From Tsukamurella sp. 8F (GTDB lineage: Bacteria > Actinomycetota > Actinomycetes > Mycobacteriales > Mycobacteriaceae), in contig NZ_JARFTP010000022.1 in NCBI RefSeq assembly GCF_029167375.1, forward strand, positions 1 to 64,000: a stretch of 64,000 nucleotides of DNA, in the 5' to 3' direction. A model generated the notes under the pieces. That model was not told the origin of the DNA, ran no database searches, and saw nothing but the letters and a program-made list of their open reading frames with translations. The position numbers and the translations under genes were made by a program. Positions 7,901 through 15,883 of the stretch are shown here, piece by piece (the first letter of the stretch is position 1; each line of letters begins with the position of its first letter).

Positions 7901-10097
7901 CGACCTGCCCGGTCTCGATGTGGTACGTCACCGAGTCGTCGACCAGCATCTCGGCGTAGTCGTCGCCCGCTTCGTCGATGATCAGCTCGTTGACCTGGTC
8001 GAAGTAGTACTTGAAGATCGGATTCTCTAGATACAGCTGCTTCGCCATCTTGCGGTGGTGGCTGCCGAAGCCGGAGAAGATGAACGCCGGACCCGCGGTG
8101 TCGGGCTCGTTGGCCGAGATCACCAGCGGGCTGTTGCGGCCGTCGGCGATCGCCCGGAAGCCCTTGATCGCGTCGTCGTGTGTCTTGGCCATGACCACGG
8201 ATCTGACGCGGTTGTGACTGCGGTGCGCCAGGCTCCGGCCGATCTCGGCGAGGCTGTACCCGCGCGCCTCGTCGGTCTCGAGCCAGTCGGCGAGGTCCCC
8301 TGCCGCTGCGCGGCGGCGGGACGGCACGTAACCGGACAGCACCAGCGGGACCGTCGCACCCTCGGCCGCCGCGGCGTAGAACTCCGGAACCGCTGCCGCT
8401 GGTGTCCCGTCCGCGGAGGCCTCGGAGCCCTCAGTCGCCGGAACCTCCTCCGAGACGGGCCCCGTGTACTCGCGCAGCACGACGTGCGCGTTGGTGCCAC
8501 CGAAGCCGTTGCCCGTGACGCCCGCGACCTTGTGGCCGGAGTACTGCGGCCACGCCACGTTGCGGCCGGCCACCAGCATCCGGTTCGCCTCGAACTGGAT
8601 GTACGGGTTGGGGCCCGCGTAATTGAGCGACGCGGGGATCTCGCCGTTCTTCATGGCGAGCAGCACCTTCGCCACGCCGGCCACGCCGGCCGCGGCCTCC
8701 ATGTGCCCGAAGTTCGTCTTGACCGAGCCCATGAGCAGGGGCTTCTCGGCGTCGCGGCCGCGGCCGAGTACGCGGCCCACGGCATCGGCCTCGAGTGGAT
8801 CTCCCAGCAGCGTGCCGGTGCCGTGCGCCTCCAGGTAGTCGACGGTGCGCGGGTCGATCCCGGCGTCGACGTACGCATCGCGCAGGTTGGTCACCTGCGC
8901 CTCGGGGTTGGGCGCGAACAGTCCGTTGGACTTGCCGTCGGAGGTGACGGCCGAGCCCGAGATGACCCCGAGCACCTCGTCGCCGTCGCGCTCGGCATCC
9001 GCCAGCCGCTTGAGCAGCACGACGCCGCCGCCCTCCGCCCGGATCATGCCGTCGGCGTCCGAGCTGAATGCCTTGATCTTGCCGTTCGCGGCCTGTGCGC
9101 CGACGCTGTCGAAGCCCAACGTCGCCGCTGGGACGATCAGCATGTTGACGCCACCGGCGACGGCCATGTCGGTCTCGCCGTCACGCAGCGAGCGCAACGC
9201 CTGGTGGATCGCGACGAGGGAGGAACTGCACGCGGTGTCGATCGTGACCGACGGACCGTGGAAATCGTAGAAGTACGAGACGCGGTTCGCCACGATCGAG
9301 GTCGACGTACCGGTCAGCGCGTATGCGTTGGACTTCGAGGGATCTGCGACCGTCAGCATCTGGTAGTCGTTGGCCGAGCTGCCCATCCAGACGCCGGTGC
9401 GGGTGCCCTTCACCGAGCTGGCCGGGATGTGTGCCTGCTCCAGGGCCTCCCAGGTGAGCTCTAGGGCGAGCCGCTGCTGCGGGTCGACCATCTCGACCTC
9501 GCGCGGCGTCATCAGGAAGAACTCGGCGTCGAAGCTCGCGACGTCGTCCAGGTAGCCGCCCTGCGTGTTCGCGTCGTCGAGCACGGCCTTCAGACGCGGG
9601 TCCTGCTTGAACTCGACCCACCTGTCCTCAGGCAGCTCCGAGGTGCCGTCGCCGCCCCCGATGAGGAACTCCCACGTCGACTCCGGGGTCTCGCCCGCAT
9701 GCGGGAAACGCGTCGCTAGCCCGACCACGGCCACGTCGTGGGTGCCGCGTGCGGCCTCGAACTCCTCACCACGGTCGTAGCGCGCCGCCTCGGCGGCGAG
9801 GTCGTCGTCGGAGACCTCGGGCTCGCCGTCGACGATGCGCTGCGCGAGCAGGGCGATGGTCGGATGCTGGAACGCCATCGTGGCGGTCACCGTGACACCG
9901 GTGAAGTCCTCGATGTCGGACGCCATCGACACGGCGTCGCGCGAGCCCAGACCGAACTCGTCGAGCGACTTGTCATCGGTGATGTTCTCGACCGGCTGTT
10001 TGGTCGCCTCGGCGATCCAGTTCCGCATCCAGGCGCGGAGTTCCTCGACTGTGAGGTCCTCGTTGGACTTCGGGATGGAGTTGTCGTTCTCGGCCAT
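4932..10097 (-). CDS. pks13: polyketide synthase Pks13, mycolic acid condensase
   Basis: Type I PKS of 1721 aa that performs the final Claisen condensation of mycolic acid synthesis between meromycoloyl (loaded by FadD32) and a carboxylated alpha-chain. Domain order matches Pks13: N-terminal carrier (Ser52 in GLGSRD), KS (Cys290 in DTACSSS; His425 in EAHGTGT; His465 in NFGHMEAAAG), AT (Ser759 in LPHSMGEA), an Ala/Glu/Pro-rich linker, C-terminal carrier (Ser1230 in GMDSLIAM) and thioesterase (Ser1523 in GWSLGGA). All catalytic residues are present. The length is close to the mycobacterial enzyme. The gene lies between fadD32 (32-nt gap) and accD4 (10-nt gap) in one unit. The start ATG at 10097 begins MAENDNS. 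There is no reductive domain; in mycolate producers the ketone is reduced elsewhere by a CmrA-type enzyme not seen here. Confidence 0.97.
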   Translation of the reverse strand: MAENDNSIPKSNEDLTVEELRAWMRNWIAEATKQPVENITDDKSLDEFGLGSRDAVSMASDIEDFTGVTVTATMAFQHPTIALLAQRIVDGEPEVSDDDLAAEAARYDRGEEFEAARGTHDVAVVGLATRFPHAGETPESTWEFLIGGGDGTSELPEDRWVEFKQDPRLKAVLDDANTQGGYLDDVASFDAEFFLMTPREVEMVDPQQRLALELTWEALEQAHIPASSVKGTRTGVWMGSSANDYQMLTVADPSKSNAYALTGTSTSIVANRVSYFYDFHGPSVTIDTACSSSLVAIHQALRSLRDGETDMAVAGGVNMLIVPAATLGFDSVGAQAANGKIKAFSSDADGMIRAEGGGVVLLKRLADAERDGDEVLGVISGSAVTSDGKSNGLFAPNPEAQVTNLRDAYVDAGIDPRTVDYLEAHGTGTLLGDPLEADAVGRVLGRGRDAEKPLLMGSVKTNFGHMEAAAGVAGVAKVLLAMKNGEIPASLNYAGPNPYIQFEANRMLVAGRNVAWPQYSGHKVAGVTGNGFGGTNAHVVLREYTGPVSEEVPATEGSEASADGTPAAAVPEFYAAAAEGATVPLVLSGYVPSRRRAAAGDLADWLETDEARGYSLAEIGRSLAHRSHNRVRSVVMAKTHDDAIKGFRAIADGRNSPLVISANEPDTAGPAFIFSGFGSHHRKMAKQLYLENPIFKYYFDQVNELIIDEAGDDYAEMLVDDSVTYHIETGQVGIFAIQVALVGLFRHHGIEPGVVLPHSMGEATAAWLTGGLSLEDAVRVICNRSRLMGEGEAMLPEEMERFMALVEYSAADIDTVLGEYDGLEICVYAAPTHTVIGGPGKVIDQIVAETEAKGLMARKLVTRGASHTSQMDPLLGELQAELMGVEPHPLKYPMYSTVNKDQFYRAGHPPVHDVDYWIKGLRHSVWFTQAVEKAVEDGYRTFVEFSPNPITLISVAAVTFGNGIQDAALVQTLKRKEDEPGTILTALATVYSRGHDLDVASLFGPGRYAPIPRTRFQRKPIWIDTKLPEGGSGSVPGSHVALPDGRHVWQLEAAALTLGDRTEVSLVDLARIAAGQVLDGAAVTAAVEHGSPQSGETLTTTLTPHPGGASIQVHENLGAANGSNAATAVFRLLLDAVVVGGEGAGSIAEPKITKAAPPVAAAGVAVAGDEPEITVSEEAPAPVEGASERWDSASGESVEHRLGTIISETMGFELEDLPKEIPLIDLGMDSLIAMRIKNRTEYEFDIPPIQIQAVREASFNDVVEFVEYAVTHRDQVDALAEHQAGKDGEVADAAQLAELMKAAKAEAAAKKDAPAAEPESVEPSAAAPEPAADSEVSATKVDSADVDVMDQAAVADAADVGVPPRDAAERLTFATYAIVVGASPGGVFNELPVLAEEVAQKLTARLTERAGGGEIDIEDIIDSKNIEEMSGYVREQMDDATPVEGFVRTLRKPESSDRKPLFLFHPAGGNTMAYEALLRKLPEDLPIYGLERVEGSIEERCRQYLPRIKELQPEGPYYMAGWSLGGALAYGTARLLQSEGAEIAYLGLLDVVGPTVPLTDEPDEKRARLERWEAFARKNYDIPADIELPMDRLLEADDEGQIRILMELAQLSDKKISGAMVEHQRTSFIDNRALLKLNPADYGRFEGTVTLYRADRMHDGAIELEPAFAEVAPDGGWGEVAEKLDLVKVGGDHLQIIDEPYIGKVATHMSEALDRARTDKR

Positions 10098-10129
10098 AGG
10101 CTTTCTTAAGAATCCTCGCCTCGGGGGTG

Positions 10130-12037
10130 CTAGTTCACGTCGTTCGCGGCGTCGGGGAACGCGGTCTGCGTGTATCCGCCGCGGAGCGTGCCGTCGATGT
10201 ATGCGGCCCGGCAGGCGCGGTGCGCGATCTTGCCGGACGACGTGCGCGGGATCGATCCGGCGGGCACCAGCAGCACGTCGCGAACCATGACGCCGTGCGC
10301 GGCCGCGACCGCGGTGCGGACCTCGTCGGCGATGGGCTGGGGGTCCGCCTTGTGCGCGCCCGCGGCCCGCTCGGCGACGATGACGAGTTGCTCGCTCTGG
10401 TCGTCGGGGTCGTAGGTCAGGCCGGAGTGCGCGTTCTCGAAGACCTCGCGCGGGAGTTCGTTGGCCGGGACCGAGAACGCCGCGACATACCCCACGCGCA
10501 GATTCTTATTGGACTCCTGTGCCGTGAACTCGAGGTCCTGCGGGTAGTGGTTGCGGCCGTCCACGATGACCAGGTCCTTGACTCGGCCGGTGATGTACAG
10601 CTCGCCCTCGTGGTACACGCCGAAGTCGCCGGTACGCAGCCACTTCGCCTTCTCCAGGTTCTTCACGCCCTCGCTGTGGCTGCCCTCGGTCAGTGGGGTG
10701 ACGTGGTTCTGGAAGGTCTCGCGGGACTCGTCGGCGCGGCCCCAGTAGCCCGATCCGATATTCATGCCGTGCAGCCAGATCTCGCCGACGCGGCCGTCCT
10801 CGAGCTCCTGCCCGGTCTCGGGATCGACGATGCACGCCCACTGCGAGAGCGCGACGTCGCCGCACGATACCTGCGGTACAGCGCCCTCGGCGTGCTCATC
10901 GGCGGGCACGAACTGCCCGGCGCCCAGCTTCTCGCGGTCGACATAGACCACCCGGGCCTCGTTCTCGCGCGCGGTCGACGACACGAACAGCGTCGCCTCC
11001 GCCATGCCGTAGCAGGGCTTGATCGCGGTCTTGGGCAGACCGAACGGCGCGAACGCCTCGTTGAACTTCTTCATCGACGAGACCGTGACCGGCTCCGAGC
11101 CGTTGATGAGTCCGACGACATTCGACAGGTCGAGCTCCTCACCCTCCTTGGGCAGGCCGCGCCCGGCGGCGTGCTCGAACGCGAAGTTCGGTGCGGCTGC
11201 GAAGGTCTCCGCGTTGTCGTCCATAGCGGCCAGCTCGTGGATCCATCGGCCCGGCCGACGAACGAACGCCGCCGGGCTCATGATCGTGATGTACTTGCCG
11301 CCGATCGCGGGCAGGATCACCGTCAAGAGGCCCATGTCGTGGAACATCGGCAGCCACGTCACGCCGCGCGAATTCTCGTTCAGATCCAATGCGTTGATCA
11401 TCTGCAGCACGTTGGTCCCGACGGCCTCGTACGTGATCTGTACGCCGGCCGGGTTGCGCGTGGAGCCCGACGTGTACTGCAGGTACGCGATGGTCTCGCG
11501 GTAGATCGGCACGGGCTTCAGCGTCGCGCCGACGGAGTCGGGGATCGCATCGACGGCGATGATGCGCGGACGCTCCTTGGCCGGCAGGTGCCGGAAGAAG
11601 TTGCGGCACGCCTCGGCCGAACCGGTCGACGTGAGGATCGCGGTCGGCTTGCAGTCCTCGATGACGAGACGCAGGCGGTCGGTGTGGCCCGGCTCGTCGG
11701 GACTGAACAGCGGGACGGCGATGTTGCCCGCGTACAGCGAGCCGAAGAACGCGGTCACGTAGTCGAGGCCCTGCGGCGCCAGGATGGCGACGCGGTCCTC
11801 TCTCTTGGTGATGTGCTGCAGGCGCGCGCCGATCGCGCGCAGCCGCGCACCGAACTGCGACCAGGTCAGATCGACCTTCTCGCCGTCACGCTCGCGGCTG
11901 TAGTCGATGTATCGGTACGCGAGCTGGTCGCCGCGCTCGGCGACGTTCCGCTCGACGTGGTCGACCAGATTCATCCCCGGCTTGAAGAAGAGGTTGCCGT
12001 CTTCGTCCAGGAACTGGTCGAACTCGAGTTTCTGCAT
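10130..12037 (-). CDS. fadD32: long-chain fatty-acyl-AMP ligase FadD32
   Basis: Fatty-acyl-AMP ligase (FAAL; 635 aa) that adenylates the meromycolic acid and transfers it to the N-terminal carrier of Pks13. The P-loop-like motif [13 protein letters not shown] (about residues 187-199), the FAAL motif [10 protein letters not shown], the adenine motif YGMAEATL and the hinge region [21 protein letters not shown] are all present, ending with a conserved C-terminal [12 protein letters not shown] chose ATG 12037 over GTG 12043 because AGGAG lies five bases before the ATG, whereas the GTG would overlap that ribosome site. It is upstream of pks13 and accD4, the order found in all mycolate-producing bacteria. 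A perfect hairpin sits in its leader (12063-12078). Confidence 0.96.
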   Translation of the reverse strand: MQKLEFDQFLDEDGNLFFKPGMNLVDHVERNVAERGDQLAYRYIDYSRERDGEKVDLTWSQFGARLRAIGARLQHITKREDRVAILAPQGLDYVTAFFGSLYAGNIAVPLFSPDEPGHTDRLRLVIEDCKPTAILTSTGSAEACRNFFRHLPAKERPRIIAVDAIPDSVGATLKPVPIYRETIAYLQYTSGSTRNPAGVQITYEAVGTNVLQMINALDLNENSRGVTWLPMFHDMGLLTVILPAIGGKYITIMSPAAFVRRPGRWIHELAAMDDNAETFAAAPNFAFEHAAGRGLPKEGEELDLSNVVGLINGSEPVTVSSMKKFNEAFAPFGLPKTAIKPCYGMAEATLFVSSTARENEARVVYVDREKLGAGQFVPADEHAEGAVPQVSCGDVALSQWACIVDPETGQELEDGRVGEIWLHGMNIGSGYWGRADESRETFQNHVTPLTEGSHSEGVKNLEKAKWLRTGDFGVYHEGELYITGRVKDLVIVDGRNHYPQDLEFTAQESNKNLRVGYVAAFSVPANELPREVFENAHSGLTYDPDDQSEQLVIVAERAAGAHKADPQPIADEVRTAVAAAHGVMVRDVLLVPAGSIPRTSSGKIAHRACRAAYIDGTLRGGYTQTAFPDAANDVN

Positions 12038-12062
12038 CCGCACTCCTGAAGCTCTACGGGCC

Positions 12063-12078
12063 CACCGGCGTGCCGGTG
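12063..12078 (-). promoter_or_regulatory. hairpin in the fadD32 leader
   Basis: Perfect 7-bp inverted repeat CACCGGC/GCCGGTG with a 2-nt loop, 26 bases upstream of the fadD32 ATG. No T-run follows on either strand, so an intrinsic terminator is doubtful. A leader stem that affects mRNA stability or fadD32-pks13-accD4 expression is possible. Confidence 0.35.
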
Positions 12079-12207
12079 TGGCTGCTACACGGGTATAGCG
12101 CCATCGCCCTCATCCATCGTCTCGGGCCGGTCGGTTGGGTGTCCGGCAAACCCGACCATGGTAGCGCGCGGCGCCATAAGTGACGAAAAGCCACTTCAGT
12201 GCCGTCG

Positions 12208-13191
12208 TCACTCGCCCCTGAGCTGCTCCAGGACGGGTGCGAACGCCTCCATCTGCGTGGGCACCACGCCCACATACGACATGGACGTCTCGGCGCGGGT
12301 GTGCCGGACCTGCTCGGCGATCTCGTCGAACGTACCGATCGCCAGGTACGGCGAGCCGAGCACGTCGTCGATCGTGATCTCCTTATCGACCTCGATGCTC
12401 GGGGAGAGCCCGCGCTCGATCGCCTTGAGCGCGTACTCGCCGACCTGCTCGCGGTCGTCCGTCACAACGATCATCGCGATCGTCCACGACAACTCGATGT
12501 CCGCGAAGCGGTCGCCGGCGGCCTTCGCGACCGCCTCGACCTTGCTCTTGGTGGACTCCATCGACATCTCGGAGATCCGCATCTTGCCCTCGGCGTTCGA
12601 GCGTGGATTGATCGACACGACGTCGGCACGACGCGCAGCCAGCTCGAGCATGCGGGGACCGCCGGCGCCGATCGCGATCTTGGGACGAGGGCCCTGCCGC
12701 GGGCGCGGATAACCCTTGATGCCCTTGACCTGGAACACCTCACCCTCGAACTCGGCCTCCTCGCCGCGCAGCAGCTTGTCGAGCACCGTCAGGCTCTCGT
12801 CGAAGCGCGCGATGCGCTCGGCCGGGCTGTCGAACGGGATCCCCGCCTTGTCGAAGTCCTCGCGGAACGCGCCGACGCCGAGGCCGACCTCGAGTCGGCC
12901 CTTCGACAGCACGTCGATGGTCGTCAGCTCCTTCGCCAGCACCGCGGGGTGGCGGAACGGCGTCGAGAGCATCGAGGTCGCGAGCCGGATCTTGTCGGTG
13001 GACACGGCCAGCGCGCCGAGCGCGGCCAGCGGCCCCACCTGCTCGTCCAGCCGGTCGGGGACGGCGAAGGTGTCGAAGCCGAGTTCCTCGGCCTCCTGCG
13101 CCAGCTTCACGAACTTGCGGGCGCCGCCCTCGTCGGAGTTGCCCGCGCCGCCCGCGGCGAAACGGAACTTGCGGGGCTCGGGAGTCGTCAC
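12208..13191 (-). CDS. LLM class F420-dependent oxidoreductase
   Basis: Luciferase-like monooxygenase fold protein of 327 aa, of the F420-dependent subgroup common in Mycobacteriales (resembling the MSMEG_2516-type family). The TIM-barrel pattern shows in FAAGGAGNSDEGGARKFVKLAQEAE, RLDEQVGPLAALGALAV, LGVGAFREDFDKAGIPF and IAIGAGGPRMLELAARRADVVSI. The cofactor and substrate cannot be proven from sequence, but this group often reduces or oxidises small organic substrates using F420. The start is GTG at 13191 with AGGAG nine bases upstream. It lies between fadD32 and the cutinases, where M. tuberculosis has no such gene, so it is an insertion into the mycolate locus. No functional link to mycolates is evident. 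Confidence 0.82.
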   Translation of the reverse strand: MTTPEPRKFRFAAGGAGNSDEGGARKFVKLAQEAEELGFDTFAVPDRLDEQVGPLAALGALAVSTDKIRLATSMLSTPFRHPAVLAKELTTIDVLSKGRLEVGLGVGAFREDFDKAGIPFDSPAERIARFDESLTVLDKLLRGEEAEFEGEVFQVKGIKGYPRPRQGPRPKIAIGAGGPRMLELAARRADVVSINPRSNAEGKMRISEMSMESTKSKVEAVAKAAGDRFADIELSWTIAMIVVTDDREQVGEYALKAIERGLSPSIEVDKEITIDDVLGSPYLAIGTFDEIAEQVRHTRAETSMSYVGVVPTQMEAFAPVLEQLRGE

Positions 13192-13296
13192 GGTGATGGG
13201 CTCCTATGTTGGTGCGGCCCCGTCGCGGTTGGGCGACAGGGTGCGGCCCCGGTCGCGGTGGGACGCAGGGTGCGGACTCCGGTCTACGGTAGCGGT

Positions 13297-14262
13297 TCAG
13301 TTGTGCTTGGGAGTCGGCGCCGCGTCGATCAGCCCGCGCGCCCAGCCGAGCAGCCACCGCGGCGCGGTCTGCCCGCCCAACTGCCAATCCGATGTCGTGC
13401 CGTACAGGGCGTGGGAGTTCATGGTGAGCACACTCGCGAGCTGGGTGACGTTTCCGACGATGTTCAGCGGGTTCAGCGGCCGATCCGGCTCGTTGCAGAT
13501 CGGGTCACGCGAGCCGCAGATGGAGACGGTACGCGCCGCCAGGGTCCCGAACGCACCATCGCGCTTGCCCTGCAGGTCCACGCCCATCAACGACAGACCT
13601 CCGAACAGGATCTCCACGCCCTGTCCCTCGGGATCCGGCCCGATGGCCTTGGCTTCGCCCTGCACGCGGCGGCTGTCGGAGACGAGGCCGACACCGAGGA
13701 CGTTCTCCGCGGGGATCGGCCCGCGCGCGTTGCCGATGTCGCTCGCGATGTTGCCCGCGATGGTCGCGCCCTGCGAGAAGCCCATGAGCACGAAACCCGT
13801 CAGCGGGCAGTGCTTGTACACACGCGTGATCTCGGCGACCGCGCGGTCCGTACCCTGCTTGCGCGACGCCGCGTAGGTGACCTGCCCGTCCGGCGGGACC
13901 GCTACCGGATTGTGGAACTGCGCGACGTACGGGACCGTGTACACCGTCGCACGACCGGTCTTGTACTGCCGCTGCAGCGGACCCGACACCTGCAGCATCA
14001 GCGAACGGCGGTTGGCGTGCGGTGCCGTCGGGCTGTCGGTCGCCGACGACTCCCACGTCCCGGGGATCGAGATCACCTGTACGTCGGGGCAGTCCGCGGG
14101 CTGCGCCGTCGGTCGGCCGGGCAGCGTCGGACCCGGGCCCCCGGTGCCCCCGCCCCGCAGCAGTGACGCGATCAGGATCACCACCACCACGAGGGCGATC
14201 AGAGCCGCGAGCACCACGCCGAGCCCCATGACGGTCAGGGCCCGTCTTCCACGCTCGGCCAC
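13297..14262 (-). CDS. membrane-anchored cutinase-like lipase (Culp6/Rv3802c type), copy 2
   Basis: Cutinase-family serine esterase of 321 aa with an N-terminal membrane anchor (residues 12-35) and a short Gly/Pro linker. Triad positions by family pattern are Ser163 (GFSQGA), Asp253 (SRDPICN) and His284 (MNSHALYG), with the usual Cys pairs (PADCPD and KHCPL; ICGSRDPIC). It resembles Rv3802c/Culp6, a phospholipase/thioesterase next to fadD32 that is required for mycolate envelope homeostasis. The start is GTG at 14262, one base after the stop of the upstream paralogue (14264-15259), so translation is probably coupled; ATG 14229 is an alternative start. Two adjacent Culp6-like genes are unusual, because M. 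tuberculosis has one at this place. Confidence 0.88.
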   Translation of the reverse strand: MAERGRRALTVMGLGVVLAALIALVVVVILIASLLRGGGTGGPGPTLPGRPTAQPADCPDVQVISIPGTWESSATDSPTAPHANRRSLMLQVSGPLQRQYKTGRATVYTVPYVAQFHNPVAVPPDGQVTYAASRKQGTDRAVAEITRVYKHCPLTGFVLMGFSQGATIAGNIASDIGNARGPIPAENVLGVGLVSDSRRVQGEAKAIGPDPEGQGVEILFGGLSLMGVDLQGKRDGAFGTLAARTVSICGSRDPICNEPDRPLNPLNIVGNVTQLASVLTMNSHALYGTTSDWQLGGQTAPRWLLGWARGLIDAAPTPKHN

Positions 14263-14263
14263 G

Positions 14264-15259
14264 TCAGGAGTGCTTCGGCTTGGGGGCCTTCGAGACCAGT
14301 CCGTCCGCCCAGCCGTTCATCCACTGAACAGCCGACTCGCCCTCGTAGATCCAGTCCTTGGTAGTCGCATACAGGGCGTGCGAGTTCGCGGTCAACACGG
14401 CCTGGACCTTCGGCAGCGTCTGCGAGATCGCGTTCGCGTCGAAGATGTCCTTGGGCTCGTTGCAGATCGGGTCGTGCTGCCCGCACAGCGAGTACGTCTT
14501 GTCCCCGAGGTCGCCGAAACCTCCTGCACGTGGGCCGCGCAGCTCGAGGCCGCCGATGGCGAGCCCCTTGAATGCGACCTCGGCGCCCACACCGGGCGGG
14601 TTCGGACCGACGCTCTTCGCCTCGCCCGGCACCCTCCGACCGTCCGAGATGAGGCCGACGCCGAGAACGTTCTCGGACGGGATCGGGCCGCGGCCGTTGC
14701 CGATGTCGCTCGCGATGTCGCCCGCGATGACCGCGCCCTGCGAGAAGCCCATGAGCAGGAAGCTGGTCAGCTTGCACTTCGCGTAGACCTTCTCGATCTG
14801 CGCGCGCGTCTTCTTATCGCCTTCGGTGCGGGATACCTGGTAGGTCGCCTGCCCATCCGGCGGGATCGCGACGGGATTCGACAGCTGTGCCACGTACGGG
14901 GTGGTCCACACCTCCGCCCGCGGTGACGGGTACGCCTTCTGAAGCGGACCGCTCACCTTGAGGATCAACGAGTTCGGGTTCGCCGTGGGATGCAGCGGGT
15001 CGTCGGTCGACTTCGACTCCCACGTGCCCGGCACCGCGATGACCTCGACATCCGGACAGCTGGCCGGCTGGGACTCCGGCCGCGCAGGCGCCGACGACGA
15101 CGGCGGCGCGCTGGAGCTGCTCGGGCCGGGAACGACCGGCGGCGTGGGGCCGGGCTTCAGCCATTCGATCAGTAGCACGATCACGAGGACGATCGCGATG
15201 ATCGCCGCGATGCCGACGCCGATTGCGAGCGCGGAGACGCGCCTCTGCTTTCCGGGCAT
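14264..15259 (-). CDS. membrane-anchored cutinase-like lipase (Culp6/Rv3802c type), copy 1
   Basis: Paralogue of the following gene (331 aa): an N-terminal transmembrane anchor (residues 8-32), a Pro/Ser-rich stalk (36-66) and a cutinase domain with Ser173 (GFSQGA), Asp263 (QHDPICN) and His294 (ANSHALYA). The longer Ser-rich stalk suggests that the domain reaches further into the periplasm or outer membrane space. It is probably the ancestral Culp6 orthologue or a recent tandem duplicate; which copy is orthologous to Rv3802c cannot be decided by eye. It starts with ATG at 15259, four bases after the stop of the DUF732-like lipoprotein gene, so the three genes form one transcription unit. Confidence 0.88.
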   Translation of the reverse strand: MPGKQRRVSALAIGVGIAAIIAIVLVIVLLIEWLKPGPTPPVVPGPSSSSAPPSSSAPARPESQPASCPDVEVIAVPGTWESKSTDDPLHPTANPNSLILKVSGPLQKAYPSPRAEVWTTPYVAQLSNPVAIPPDGQATYQVSRTEGDKKTRAQIEKVYAKCKLTSFLLMGFSQGAVIAGDIASDIGNGRGPIPSENVLGVGLISDGRRVPGEAKSVGPNPPGVGAEVAFKGLAIGGLELRGPRAGGFGDLGDKTYSLCGQHDPICNEPKDIFDANAISQTLPKVQAVLTANSHALYATTKDWIYEGESAVQWMNGWADGLVSKAPKPKHS

Positions 15260-15263
15260 GACG

Positions 15264-15761
15264 CTACTTGTCGCAGTAGCTGGTCTTGGCTGTCGCGATG
15301 AACTTGTTCGCGACTGCCTTGGCCTGCGCGTCGTCGGTGGTGCCGCCCGCGCTGAGCAGCGCGGTCACGAACGTCTGCAGGTTCTGCGACTTCGGGTTCG
15401 CCTTGACGGTGTCGCACACGTATCCGACGGTCGAGATGATGACGTCGTCCGGCGCGGTCACGCCCTGCTTACGCACCTGCTCGATGAAGCCCTTGTCCTT
15501 GCTGGACACCTGCGGCGCCACGGACGCACCCGGGAAACCGGACGGCGCCGTCGAGCTGTCCGGGCCTGTCGCGGGAAGGGTGCTCGGGCCCGACGACGGC
15601 GCCTCGTCCTCGGTGCCGGAGATCGCAGGGGCCGTCGGTGCGGACACCGTCGAGCTGCCGCCACACGCGGTCGCGCCCAGCAGGACCGCACCGATCAGGG
15701 TCGTCGCGGCGAACAGCCGCCGCGTGGACTGGACTCGAACCATCGTCGGTGTGCTTCCCAT
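15264..15761 (-). CDS. DUF732-like secreted lipoprotein
   Basis: Predicted lipoprotein of 165 aa: the signal sequence RRLFAATTLIGAVLLG leads to a lipobox with Cys33 (LGATAC, then GG). An Ala/Ser/Pro-rich linker (35-80) is followed by a small C-terminal domain of the DUF732 type, with the pattern GFIEQVRKQGV, VGYVCDTVK and a final TSYC, i.e. two conserved cysteines likely joined in a disulfide. DUF732 proteins are small secreted actinobacterial proteins without a clear function. The first ATG (15761) has GGAGAG upstream; a second ATG at 15743 is possible. It heads the operon with the two cutinases. The family assignment is moderate. Confidence 0.7.
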   Translation of the reverse strand: MGSTPTMVRVQSTRRLFAATTLIGAVLLGATACGGSSTVSAPTAPAISGTEDEAPSSGPSTLPATGPDSSTAPSGFPGASVAPQVSSKDKGFIEQVRKQGVTAPDDVIISTVGYVCDTVKANPKSQNLQTFVTALLSAGGTTDDAQAKAVANKFIATAKTSYCDK

Positions 15762-15883
15762 CCTTGCTCTCCACCGACGTCGCCGTCGGTGCCCGGGCCC
15801 GGGCTGGGTCCCGAATCGCTGCCAGGCTACCGGTCGAGCCTGAGGGACGGCCTCAGGCAGCGCCCTGCCGCGACCGGCGCGCG

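Noticed and set aside
6252-8030. Long rightward open frame opposite pks13
   Set aside because: Antisense to the conserved AT and linker of Pks13, with shadow composition.
10127-12049. Frame of 640 codons opposite fadD32
   Set aside because: Covers the whole gene in antisense; FadD32 on the other strand is unambiguous.
12208-13191. LLM gene as part of mycolic acid synthesis
   Set aside because: It sits in the locus but has no family link to mycolates; neighbourhood alone is not enough.
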